Shown here piece after piece: positions 50,970-63,336 of a stretch of DNA of 64,000 bases; within the stretch, counting starts at the first letter, position 1, and every line of letters begins with the position of its first letter. The position numbers were made by a program, and so were the translations under genes. The notes beneath the pieces were generated by a model. That model made no database searches. It was not told where the DNA came from and was given only the letters and a program-made list of their open reading frames with translations. The DNA lies in contig JACAXG010000051.1 of assembly GCA_018881555.1 (NCBI GenBank), positions 5,319,546 to 5,383,545 on the forward strand, in the 5' to 3' direction. This DNA comes from Amblyornis subalaris (lineage: Eukaryota; Chordata; Aves; Passeriformes; Ptilonorhynchidae).

Positions 50970-52825
50970 TCACAGNATCATAGAATATGCCAAGTTGGAA
51001 GGGACCCACAGAAAACATCNAGTCCAACTCTAAGCCCCGGACAAGAGAGCCCCAAGAGTCCCATATGTGCCCAAGAACACTGTCCAAACACTTCTTGAAC
51101 TCTGTCAGGCTTGGTTCTGTGACCACTTCCATGGGGAGCCTGTTCAAGTGCCCAACCACTCTCTGCATGAAGAGCATTTTTCTCATATCCAGCCTAACCC
51201 TCCCCTCACACAGCTTCAGGCCATTCCCTCCGGTTCTGTCACTGGGGACCACAGAGGAGAGATCAGTGCCTGCCCCTCCTCTTCCCCTCACAAGGAAGTT
51301 GTAACTGCAATGAGGTCTCCCCTCAGTCTCCTCTCCTCCAGGCTGAACNAATCAAGTGACCTCAGCTGCTCCTCATATGGCTTCCCCTCAAGGCCCTTCA
51401 CTGTCTTTGTTGCCCTCCTTTGGATATTCTCTAATAGATTAATGTTTTTCTTTTATTTCAGTGACCAAAACTGCACACAATATTCAAGGCGAGGCCGCCC
51501 CAGTGCAGAGCAGAGCAGGACAATCCCCTCCCTTGCCTGGCTGGCAATGCTGTCCATGAATGCCTCTCAGGACACAGTTGGCCTTCCTGGCTGCCAGGGC
51601 ACTGCTGACTCATATTCAACTTGTCATGGACCAGGACCCCCNGGTCCCTTTCTGTGGCATTGCTTTCCAGCATCTCATTCCCCAGTCTGTCTGTACATCC
51701 AGGGTTGCCCTGTCCCAAGTGCGGAATCCAGCACTTTCCCTTGTTTAGCTTCATATGGTTGGTGACTCCCCAGCCCTCTAATTTGCTGAGGTCCCTCTGC
51801 AGGGCCTCTCTGCCTTAGAGGGAGTCAACAGCTCCTCCCAGTTTTCTTTCGTCTGCAAACCTGCTTAGTATCCCTTCCAGTCCTGCCTNCAGGTCATTTA
51901 CAAAGATGTTGGAAGAGCACAGGGTCTAAGATGGAGCCCTGTGGAACCCCACTAGTGACAGGTCACCAGTCTGATGTCACCCCATTCACTGTCACCCTTT
52001 GTGCCCAACCCGTCAGCCAGTTTCTCACCTATAGCATGATGTGTTTATCCAGCTGTGAGCTGGACANTTTGTCCAAAAGGATCCTGTGAGAGACAGTATC
52101 AAAAGCTTTACTGAAATTCAAAAAAGATTCCATCAACTGGCTTCCCTTGATCAGCTAGGTGGGTTACCTTGTCATAAAAGGAATCCAGGTCTGATAAGCA
52201 GGACTTACCTCTCATGATGCCGTGCTGGCTGTGACCAACGACTGCATTGTTCTTCAGGTGTTTTTCAATACCTCCCAGAATAATCTTCTCCAACTTTACC
52301 TGGCACTGAAGTAAGGCTGACAGGCCTGTAGTTTCCAGGGTCCTTATTCTTGCCCTTCTTGAAAATCATGACAANGTTTGCCATCTTCCAGTCAGCTGGG
52401 GCCTCTCCAGATTCCCAAGACCGCTCAAAAATCAAGAGAGGTTTTGCGATGACATCAGCCAGCTCTTTGAGGATTCTTGGATGAATCCCATCAGGTTCCA
52501 TAGATTTGTAGGGATCCAGCTGGAGCAGCAGATCTCACACAATTTCAGGGGTGACTGGGAGTTGATCATTCTCGCAGTCCAGGTCCTCCAGCTCAGGACA
52601 CTGAGACCCCCTTGGTGCATCATCTGTGTTGAAGACAGAGGCAAAGAATGCATTAAATGCCTCTGCCTTCTCTCTGTTTTTGTGCGGTGACCATCCTCAT
52701 CCTGTAATGGGCCAATGTTATTTCTACACTGCCTATTGCCATTACTATATTTGAAAAAACTCTTTTTATTGTCCCCCACATTTTTTGCCAGTTTCAAATC
52801 CAGTTTGAGTTTTGGTCGCAAACAT
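50970..52825 (-). mobile_element. CR1 LINE, 1.86 kb, with degraded reverse transcriptase
   Basis: The 3' end at the left reads ATCATAGAATATGCCAAG, the reverse complement of a CR1 terminus. Reading leftwards from 52825 on the minus strand, blocks of CR1 ORF2 follow in order: KLDLKLAKNVGDNKKSFFKY; HPRILKELADVIAKPLLIFE; DPGNYRPVSLTSVPGKV (reverse-transcriptase fingers/palm); SQHGIMRGKSCLSDL; the palm motif FADERKLGG; MKLNKGKCWIPHLG; and the C-terminal NRLPMEVVTEPSLTEFKK. Several frameshifts separate these blocks. The second aspartate of the FADD catalytic pair is replaced by glutamate (FADE). The endonuclease domain is missing by 5' truncation. The copy is dead and older than the one at 9904. 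The 232-codon plus-strand frame across it is antisense noise. Confidence 0.96.
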
Positions 52826-53256
52826 TTAATTTGCACAAATTTAATTTACACAAATTACAGTGGCAAGCAGCATCTTGTAGCAGCACCTCATATCAGTCTG
52901 TCTGATAACTTGTTATTAGATAATGTATTTAAGAATGGGCAAAAATTATTTTAAAATAAGGCATCCTGCTACTTTTTTGCAGTATCATATTTATTTTACA
53001 CATACAGATCACAATTTTTAAAATTTGCAATTCAGTCATTGTGTTTTACTCCAAATTGAAATTTGGCATAGTAGTTTCCAAATCAGGATGAATACTATTA
53101 ACATTTGTGGCATATNCACTTTAGTTCATGTTTATTAGCCACTTTTAAGTAAAATAGACACAAGTTTTGGATTCAGAAGCAATAAGAATATTCCTCTAAA
53201 AATGTAAGATTTCATTATGGAATGGGAATTGTACTTTGGGCTATTTTTATACATCC

Positions 53257-53270
53257 ATATATATATATAT
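53257..53270. repeat. AT dinucleotide microsatellite
   Basis: Seven AT units without interruption, then TTTA. A short dinucleotide repeat likely to vary in length. Confidence 0.9.
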
Positions 53271-56200
53271 TTANGAAGTGATAAAACAGTAAATTCACTG
53301 AGTTTTAAAAAGCAGCACTTATAATTTATAATAGCTGGTGAGAGAAGACAGTGTCTCATGCATTGCTGAACCTTTTGCTCCGTTTCTTGCAAAGAAAAAA
53401 CTTTTACTGAGTTATCAGAACATTGGCTTTATTTAGCAAAATTGTTCACATGCTAATTAGGAAATAATTTAAAGGTACAAAAATTCCTTGAGAATTGTCT
53501 TCAGGAGAATTGTATGCTTAACAAGATTTTCATGAAATAATTACAAAAGATTAAATATGCAAGCCGTAATGATGTGAGTATGCATTTACATGAGTAGGTG
53601 TTGTCAGAAAAATCAATAGAATTGTTCTCCAGGGTGTGCTTCAGAAGATCAGATGTTTGAAATATTTTAAATTTTGTGCACATCACCTACAGGCCCATAT
53701 TCCATATGACACCCACTTGACACCCCACCTTGTAGCAACACACACAGAAGATGAACTGATACAAGCATAAAGGACATCTCTGTGAGTTTTGTACTAGTAA
53801 GGNCTGCAGAGCTGTGCCCTACGTGTAAAGATAATCCAATGTGAAATTACACCATTTCTTCAAGTAAAGTGTTACCCACATGACAGTTATATCAAATACA
53901 TTGCTAAAAATTACCACAAATGCAAAAGGAGATTGAATTATGGTTGCTATGGAAACTGCAACATGCAGCTTCCTGACTTGATGCNTGCAAAATTTCAGCA
54001 TTAATATCACACTGATACATATTTTCACTTTTTTTTTCTTCACTTGAATAGGTGAAGATGGAGGCTGTGTATAATAATACATTCATTGAAGTTATATGGC
54101 TCTGTCATGGCATCTAGTATTTTTTGTTAGTTGCAGTGTACATGTAGAGGTTTACAGATGCTTTACTATATAAATGCTGCAGAAAAAAATTAAATGTTCT
54201 AAGCATATGTTTCTCAAAAAGGAAGGAAGATGACCTACCCACATAGTGTATTTTATAGAAGGGCCAGTGGATGATCATGGATATACAGAAAAGTACGATT
54301 TATGGAAAACAAAAATCTTGGAACAAGCCCAGTAAAAAGCGTGAAATTTATTTGCACAAATGTTTATAATCCTTGAGTTAGGTTGGTCATCAAGTCGTGT
54401 CGCTGGGGTTTATGTGCAGCCACTGTACAGTATATACTCTTCCCCAGGTAGATATCTATAATATGTGAGGTGTAAAACTGTCATATAAAAACTTCATGGT
54501 GAGAACCAGTGAGTTGAAAATCAGGCTATTTCCCCGTGCAGAANAGCACAGTAGCAGAGCTGTGGCTGAGGTGATAGTGTTGAAGCAGCTCCAGCACCAG
54601 ACACCATTTAGGCCTACATGAGTGAGTACAGGTAATTTCCACTTTGTCAGCTTTAGCACTGAGTTTTGTGCTATTATCACTAGGTCCTTACTGGTACCTT
54701 ATGTAGATAATTTAAAGCTGCTTCAGATTGTCTATGTTGCATTGCATTAACATGACTGTCTAACATGCCCTGAAGTACTAATGCATTCAAANATAATAAA
54801 ATACTTAGGAAACGTGACACAACGTGAGATTCGGTGTAGTTATTGTTTTTCATGATCTCCGGGGCTTGCGGCTTGATGCTGGGAGAGCAGAACACCTTTT
54901 AGTGATGACAAAAAAAATTAAGTACCTCTTGAGAGAATGACTGAAAATGTGGATGGAGTAGGATGGGGAACAATAAAATTACCTTTGTTATTGTGATTGT
55001 ATATGGAAGCACAGTACTGGAGCTCCCAAGACAGAGATTGATAAATGATTCAAGCCTGGACTAGGGTTGATTGAACCAGCAGTTCCCAATTGTGCTGTTT
55101 TAGTAGTAAAGTTTTTGTATGATATAGTATAGACAGGGGTCTCTGTCATTTGTAGTCACTCTGCATGACCTTGGTCAGAGCAATGTTACACAACAGTGCT
55201 TAGAAAAAGTGTNTCTGGTTATCGTCTATAGAATGGGTTTTAGTAGATCTGGCATTACTTCTTTGCTTTACTCCTTCATTAACATTTACCTGTCCAAGTA
55301 AGTCTCAGCGTCAGTTGTCTCTGCAAGTAGCAGCTGGAATGTAAAAGCTGCTTTAACACCTATCAAAATTATTAAAAGTAACTGCACAAACTTCTAAATA
55401 TTCAGTCTGTAATAGAAGGACAGAAAAGCTATGCAGAGAAACATCATTTTTTACTTATGTGACATGTCATTGCATTAGCATATGAATTCTAACTTTTTAC
55501 AGCAACCCTGTAAAATAATGACCTTTTTAATAACAAATGAAACTGAATATTAGCACAGGAATTTTGGAAACNTTCAGAGGTCTTAGGTTTGGCTTATTGT
55601 TGGTGGTATTTTGAAATTTCTTTTATTCTTGCCTATATTATATACAGTTACATTTATGTAATATCTGTCATTTCTTTACAGCTCTTCGTTTACTGAAGTG
55701 AGTTCAGCACAATTGTGTTTTTTAGGGTTTTCTTTGCAGGGGCCTCGCTATGGTGCCTTTTATGAAGTATATGTAAATTCTAGCATTTAGTCTGTTCTAC
55801 AATAATTTCNCTTTCCTAGTAGGTTACAAACATGTAATGCAAACCATGAAAATCATAATTATACAGATTTTTCAATTTTTTNAAATATTAGTTGTACACT
55901 GTTGATTTATATTTATAAAGTTTTATTGCTAATTCTTTTAAAACAGTGACAAATTCTTTGGTCACTGTTATGCCAAAAAAAAAGAAAGAAATTTACTCTG
56001 ATAAACCTTTTGGTAGGGGAAGAAAAGTATTANTTATAAGATTTCTATAAATTTATTTATGTGTATGTTCAGCTTTTTTTTCTAGTTTGGGTTTTTTTCA
56101 GCAAACATTTGAAGTTCAAAAGTAGGTATTTTTTTTTTAAGCGGCATGGCTGGCAGATGTGTTTCTGTGAAATGCAAAATTCTAAAACTCTCATGAAATT

Positions 56201-57944
56201 TAACCAGAATGATCACTTTGAAATTTTTTCTGGTAGAGCTCTTTTAAGCTATTTTGGAGGTGTCAGTCATCAACCAGTTAACTGCAGTAATGGCATAGGT
56301 CATCATCTCATTCCTAAACCATTGTAGAGTTTAAAGTAAGCATTTTGCAAATAAGTTTCAGGCTATTAGTTGTTCAACCATTTCTTTAATATTTTTGATA
56401 TAAACTATTATAGAGCAAGGTGTGTANGTCAGTAAATGATTGCCAAGGGGATGATTTGATCCTGATTTTCAGTGGCTGACTGCATTTATAGTCAAAAGGT
56501 AATGGTGTCACCTGTAACTCCTGCTAGCTCTAATTTATCTGTCTTGAGTCCTGAGAGCAGTGAAATTGCTGTAATATAGGCTTCGGTACCAAATAAATAT
56601 ATGTGATCCAAAGCTAAATCTCACCTTGTTTTTTTTTATTTGTCAAAAGCAGTAAAGTCAGCAGCAACAAAGTTTTCTCTCAAATCTCTGAGAAATATGA
56701 GCAAAACTTGTATGTAAGAAAAATCTTTCAAATATTTCCCTTTGCCCTGCAGCGAGAGGCAGGAAGGATGCTGTTGTTTGATCACAGCTACTGAATACAA
56801 GCATCATCTCTCTTCCGTCGGGTGTAAAATTGTTGTAGGTCCCTTTCAACTGTCCTCTCCTCTCCAAAACTCATTAAATGAAAACATCATTAAATGAAGG
56901 GATATTTATGGAAAACTAGCTTAATAGAAATGCTTAAAATTAGAGATTTGTTAATTTATTTTTTGTAGAAGATAGTCAAATATATAAAGCATCTNGTGGG
57001 ATCTGCACTATGTCAGAGAAACCTCATCAGATAGTAACCCGAAATCACTGCAGCTCCACCGAATCTCATCTGAACTGTTTGCAGGNACCATCAGATGCTC
57101 AGCTATTGCTAAGAAGTAGAGACACAGCATAAAGTCCTCATGGAAGTTTTGTGCTTTATTCGTCTCCTCCTTTGTCTTACAAAAATACTTTCCATTCTCC
57201 CGAGAATCAGTGTTGGTTTGCCTGATTATTTGTAGCAGTGGCTNTAAAGCCCTTGTGCAGCCATTTGCTTCCACTGGCTGCCTTGTCTTTTCAGCTGAAG
57301 ATTGTTTGTGTTATGGTTTTCAGAAATGCACAAATAATTTATAGTTAAGTACTGTATAGTTGCTATCTTAAAAGAATTATTCTAATGTTGAGTGGCAAGG
57401 AAAAAGATGTTCTTACACCTAATTGTCATAACTCTCCTTCCCCACAAGCTNGATGAAGCATTTCTGCTTTTGTGCTGTATGGGTACAAAAGGAGTGACTA
57501 AAAAGCCATTGAGAAATTTTGTCATAGTTTGAATCAGAGCAACACAAAGTCATCACTCTTACATACAGGTTATGCAAGGAGGAATTAAATGACATGGCAG
57601 TACACATTTCCTACTCTGTAGTAGTAGCTCTGCCTATTCTGCTAAGACTCTCATGAGAAACAGTGCCTAGTTCCCTGCAGTTTGAAATACATGTTCTTGA
57701 AAAAGGAGAGGTTGGAGAAACATCAGGTTCCTTAAACTGATTTCACAAAAGCTGAATTAAATGGTGATTCGATCTTACACAGCACAAATAATATCTGCCT
57801 GGCAGAAGTAACAGTGGGACTTCAGGTTGAGTAGCATTTCCCTGCAGAGGTCTGAACATATTTCATAGGCATGTGTACTGTAAAATATTTTTTACTTGCA
57901 TCCTTACAAAAGATATATAGAAGCATTTAAGGGAGAACTGTAGC

Positions 57945-57987
57945 TTTAGGCTTAAAGTCATCTAAAGGTCTGACTTTAAGTCCTGAA
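57945..57987. repeat. Bulged hairpin with 10-bp perfect core
   Basis: CTTAAAGTCA (57951-57960) pairs exactly with TGACTTTAAG (57971-57980) around a ten-base loop. TTTAGG (57945-57950) pairs with CCTGAA (57982-57987), including one G-T wobble, after a single bulged T. The result is 16 pairs in 43 nt. It lies within a 64-codon ATG-started minus frame (57927-58121) that I do not recognise. Confidence 0.82.
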
Positions 57988-58045
57988 ATTGCTATCCAAC
58001 TCCTGTTTGATATAGGATTAAACTCGTAATAGGGTATAGGTACTA

Positions 58046-58062
58046 TGCCACTTAAAGTGGCA
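58046..58062. promoter_or_regulatory. 17-bp palindrome containing an NK2-type homeodomain site
   Basis: TGCCACTTAAAGTGGCA is a perfect palindrome about a central A (8-bp arms). CACTTAA is the complement of TTAAGTG, an NKX2 consensus form, and TAAAGTG gives a near match on the other strand. It could be an inverted homeodomain site. Binding is not shown, and the palindrome itself is certain. Confidence 0.4.
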
Positions 58063-58379
58063 CAGATAGGTCTTATCCTTTCAGATCCAGTGGTAGGTGT
58101 TTGTTCCAAGTGCCCATTCAAGTCAAAACATGATTTTTACTATTGCTATAAATAATGCAGGTCTCTTGAAAATTAATCCTTCANATCATTTTTTAGAAAA
58201 TGAAATGGCCATTGTGTATCAGAATATCGNAAAGACTGCTGTGAATGCTGGCATGTTCAGGATGTGCAAGCACACCAGCAAAGTTTAAAGAAAAGCAAGC
58301 TGATTATATGAGTTTCCTATGCCTCTTTTTCAGCTTTTCTTAACTTAGTATTTCAGGCTCCATACAGCTCTTATGTTGA

Positions 58380-58560
58380 TGTCATAAACTGAGCAGTTTG
58401 GTATGACATAATTCCAGCTTCTTTGAATTAGTGGTGGCAGTTAGATTACTATTGTTGATAGTGCCTGCAGGCAGAGAACCATTAAGNTGTCATAAACTTA
58501 GCAACCTCCGATGACATAATACTAATGTTTTAAATTTAGTTGTTACAGTTAGGTTGCATC
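58380..58560. repeat. Diverged 108-bp tandem duplication with a hairpin head
   Basis: Units starting at 58380 and 58488 share TGTCATAAACT, then ATGACATAAT, then a region ending CAGTTAG, at roughly 70 percent identity by eye. In unit one, TGTCATAAACT folds on AGTT-TGG-TATGACA to give 11 pairs with a four-base loop (58380-58408). In unit two, only TGTCAT/ATGACA survives. It is an old duplication of unknown origin. Confidence 0.75.
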
Positions 58561-59192
58561 CCTACTCTAGTANCTGGTGTGTGTGAGAGCATAGGATGCA
58601 ACTTTTTTAGGAACTTCTGAAGTCTGTATTTCTTAAAACATTTGATTAATATTTTCCAGCAGCATATATGGCAGAAATATTTTCCATTTGCTGTTTTTAA
58701 GTAGACNTTGACAAGTAATACGAGAGCATCTTTTCAGCAGCTTTCATAGTATAACTAAGAATGGATGACTGATAAATGGATAAACTCAAACCAGGATAGT
58801 ATTCAAACCAGATAGAAGAAACTTAGNGTTTTGAAAAAAGTGTAGTTAAAACTTTTTCAACAATGATCAGTTTACAGATGACTGTGACTGTTTTCTTACA
58901 GCTATCTCCACATTTTGGCATTTAATGGCTACAAAAAAGTTTAATAGGAAATTAAATCATAAATACANAAGATAAAAATTTTAATTTGCTTACTAATTTT
59001 ACGTTTTAAGGCTGTGAATGGGAAGGGAAGGGTTTTAACATATGCATGCACAGTGGTCAGAGTGTAAGGAAGTTTAACAAGTTTTTTTTACCATTGATAT
59101 TCTGCATGTCAAGGGAGCAGTATGTCGGGACTGTTGGCTTGCGTATGAAAGCTCATGCACAAAAGGATATGCTTTTGATGTATTAGCTAGCT

Positions 59193-59280
59193 AAAAATGC
59201 AGAGAGGAATTTGGCAGAATTCTTCAAAGGAACACAAATAAAAATGCAGAGAGGAATTTGGCAGAATTCTCCAAAGGAAC
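59193..59280. repeat. Recent 47-bp tandem duplication
   Basis: The unit beginning AAAAATGCAGAGAGGAATTT occurs at 59193 and 59240. Over the first 42 bases there is a single T-to-C difference (AATTCTTC versus AATTCTCC). The near identity indicates a recent event, likely variable among individuals or related species. The second copy runs into a T run at about 59282. Confidence 0.93.
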
Positions 59281-62200
59281 AGTTTTTTTTTTTTAATTTA
59301 ACTTTTTTCCAAAGAACATCAACAATTCCTTGGACTCTTTGAGTTATAAAAAATTTTAAACCTTCAATCCTAGAAAATTTCTCCACAGTAAGTCCAGCAT
59401 TGGTTCTCTGTATCTGAAAATGCCACTGCTTGCTGTCGTGTAGGCTTTAATTCAGCTTGCAGGTACATAAATCTCCCCTGCTGATTTTGAACAGCAGGTT
59501 TGGAAAAACATTTCTCTGAGAATTTTTAGAGTGTGTGGATTACAGATAGTAGCATACCTAGCTAAAGGGATAAAGAAACCAGATATCATAATGAAGTTTC
59601 TCTTTTTGAGAGCAACAAGAACGCTTTGTGATTGAGTTTGGTATTGGGACTCACATGTATGAGAGGCAAGGAACAACACTACCGCAAGTTAAGCCAGACA
59701 ATGTATCATCAAACCAGCTTGTTCAAACTACTAGACTGTAAAAATGTGAATCCAGAAAACAGTGCACTTAGAATTTGATTTTCTAAGGAACATTGTATCA
59801 TGCTTGAAAGTCACACTTCAGTCAAATGAGACACAAAGACCCACTTGCAGCTAGCTCTGTGTGGACTGTAGAAGGATGCAGAACCAGCCAACCAGAAAAC
59901 CAGCAGGTATCAAAGCTCACATGTAAATCACATAGTGGACAGCATTAGAGATATTAGCCAGTCTAGTGGCAGTGGTCATGAGGCAAACCATTTAAAATAA
60001 CCATGAGAAATTCNGTGTTGCTTTTCACTGACTCTTCTGGAAATGCTGAGTAGCCAGAACTAATGAAATTACATAGTAAGGAATAATACAAGGTTGACTT
60101 TTAAGATCTTCTTTGTGTATTTTCTTTCCTTCAGTAGCAAGAAACAAAAAATTAAGGAAATAAAATGTCTCGTACTGTGTCGTTCACCTGCTGCCCATTG
60201 GTGATGCTTTCCTGCTGTCTTCTCCATCTGCTTTAAATTCATTTCTGAAATGTGCCCTCCTTAAAAATAAGTTGTTATTAGTCTCATAAGGAACAAAATT
60301 AGAAATAACAAACAGAGACATTTTGTTGAATTGCGAGCAATTAGAACACAATAGGGAGAGGAGCAAGGGAAGAAAGACACAATGCCAGTTATGAACTGTC
60401 TAAAAAAAGTAATAAAATCTGTCAGANCCTGAGATTTATATAAAATTTTTAATTTGCCTTTTCCAGGGAAAACTGATATTTTAATTAATGAAACTTTTCA
60501 TTAGTGGTGGCATTAGGATTTTACTTGGTGTAAACAAAATGTTGTCTTAAGATAATAAATAGTAGTCAAAAAATGTAACAGGACATTATTCATGAGGACA
60601 TAGAAACAGCCTAATTCAGCAACACCCTCCCTTTTATTCACCCACTTTGCATTTCACCTGCTTGGTTTACCTGGGAGCATGAGACCTATTCATGTCTGCT
60701 AATTGAATTCTCGTCTTTTAACTCTTCATGCCTTGTATATAGACATATGCCTTTAGCAGATGGGTAATTTTCTTCCTATTTCAAATTTATTGATCCTTAG
60801 TATATATATATTTTAATCAAATTCCTCACTTTTTACTTTTCTGCTCATATTTGTTTCNGTAACTGAATATCATGCATTTCTTCCCCATGGCTTTTGGTCA
60901 CGATCATTTATTGCTGCAGATATACTGTGTTTCTGTGGTTACATAGTTTCTTTTATTAAAAAAAAATCCATTAAAATTACTGAAATGAGTGTATTTTTAG
61001 AGGGTGAGTGTTGCCTTTAAGTTAAGAGAGTTTATCAGAAACTCAGGACAGTTTTGGTCCTGCTTTATGTAGCAGTACAGTGCAGCTAAAGTGGAAGTGA
61101 ATGTAAAAAGGATAGTTGTAATTGAAGGGTAGATTGTATACACGATGAAATTATTCTTTTAAGAACTGCAACCTTTTCCACTGTAATATGTGGTAGAAGT
61201 AGCACAGCTTTGAAAATAAGCATGATGAAATTTACACACTATGTTAACCTTGCATAAAGGTTAGGAAGGAAAAATTCTCCATGTAAAATGTGTTCTTAAT
61301 TTCATCTTTGGGTGTTNTGACTGAGGCTGCAGGAACAGCCCAAGAAAGAGGGAGTTCAGGAGGCTTTTGTCAAGCTCTGAATACACCTGCATATTGAGTG
61401 ACTCCTATGAGGTCTCTTCATAAGCTAATGGGGTGACATTCAGCAGATCACTCACCTTTGGCCTTCTTATTCACTATCTGTTTAAATACGATGGGCCACT
61501 CTTTCTGCATACTTTTGTTGCCATCTCCACTTGCTGTAGTGTTTTTATATAACGGGCCCTAAAAAGCATGGTTTTCTTTTATTTGTATGTAATTAGAGAT
61601 AAATTAGATTTTGCTGTTCTACAGGCTAGAGCAGTGCTGTACTTTCTGGGCAAGTGACTACCAACAAATGAATTTATAAAAGTCCACTAGGTTTGTGGGG
61701 AACAGTCTTCCATGTTGCAGGAGAACATTATTTCTTTCATTGCCCTTCTGTTTCTGCAGAACTAAGGAAACATCCAGGAGCCCTAGAACATTTTGACATT
61801 CTAACATTCGCTTTTATTAATCATATGAAAACACATTTTATGATATTTTGGGGATTACTTGCTGTCAGGTAACAAAGAACACTTTGAAGAAATTACAAAT
61901 GAAAACTCTGGTTTCTCTGCTACATCTATTGTAAATTTAGGAGAGTGGAGAAAGCATTTCAGTCATCCATACACCATACTCCAGAATGCTCTTTGTATAC
62001 ATTCGGTCTTTCAAGAGGGATTTGGGTCTTCTAAAACTCTACCTAACAACACTATTCTCTATTTAATGTAAGANCAAAAGAAGCCAACCAGCTTTCAGTA
62101 GTTAACAGAAATTCCTACAGGGTAAGAAGCAAGTTTGTAAATGCCTTAAGATTTGGTGCTGGCAAATATGAACAAGCATTAGGTTGTGCCCAGATTATGA

Positions 62201-63314
62201 CCTCGAGCTGAGATGACCTGTCAGTTTGATGAAATGTTCTGCTTTGGATGCGCTGCGGTAAGGTAAATGTCGTGGTTTGCAATGCTGCTTCTGCCTGCGA
62301 CAGCCATGCTTCGAAACAGCGATTTTATTACATGACTGCAAAGGAGAAAGCAGGTTACTCAAAATTTTCTGTCTGCTCTATCTTGTACTATCTACTCTAG
62401 TAAAATAGAAGACTTAACTTGCTGGTCATTGGCTACTTTGATTCATAGGTAGAGCATTATATGTCATGGGGAGCCCAAATTTGGTCTCTTGAGTGCAGAA
62501 CAGAAGGCAATAATCACGCTCCTAACCGTTGTCTGTACTAACACAGCCCAGGAGGTGTTGGCTGTCTCTGCTACAAGGATACACTGTTTATTTTTATTCA
62601 ACATTGTTCCCCACAGGTTTAGGTGTTGTTTTGTCCCCAGTGTAGGACTCTGAATTTGTCTTTGTTGAACAATGTTGTTACTTTGCTTCATGAAGTATAT
62701 TTTCAAAAAGGAATTTGTTTAAGTTTATAACAGTTTAAAATGCTTTAGTTTTTATGCAAATAATTCTGAATTATACACCTGCCTCACGTTCTTTTCAGTT
62801 CCTGTAACAAGCATTCCCTTATTTGTAAAAAACCATTTTTATAGAAGTGACAATTTTTAATAAAAGATTCAGAGTTTTTTGGGGGGTCAAAATTTACTAT
62901 GTCTCTCAGCACTGTATGATGTTGATCCAGTATTCAAAATATTAGAGAAGAGTGATTCAATATAACTCAGATGCTAATGTGTGGAATTTTATGGTTTCTA
63001 AAGAGAAAGCAGTGATTGGGCTCTTTTTCATTTAACAATCTAAGGGCATATGTAAATGACACACGCGATGAAATTCTGGGTTAGGTTATCGCCCTATGTA
63101 AGTTCTAATTCAAGTCCAGTTTAAATGAGATAGAACAGAGTCACCAAATCAAATAGTATTGATGCTTAAAGTGCAACATAAACGACATGAAATTTGCGCA
63201 GTCTGTACAATGAATTGAAAGTATGTTCAGCTGGAATTTTCCTCTCTTTGTTTGAGGGTACTTGTGTAAGTTGCTGGCAGTAACTGTGTCTCCAGTCATA
63301 ATCACAGGTAGGAA

Positions 63315-63336
63315 CAGGCATCTCCAGAGATGCCTG
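63315..63336. repeat. 22-bp near-perfect palindrome
   Basis: CAGGCATCTC (63315-63324) and GAGATGCCTG (63327-63336) are exact complements around a two-base CA centre. The form could be a dimeric transcription-factor site or a cruciform; it matches no consensus that I can name with confidence. Confidence 0.85.

Noticed and set aside
51067..51765. 232-codon plus-strand open frame, the longest in the window
   Set aside because: Antisense of the CR1 at 50970-52825. The minus strand translates to reverse-transcriptase blocks in the right order.
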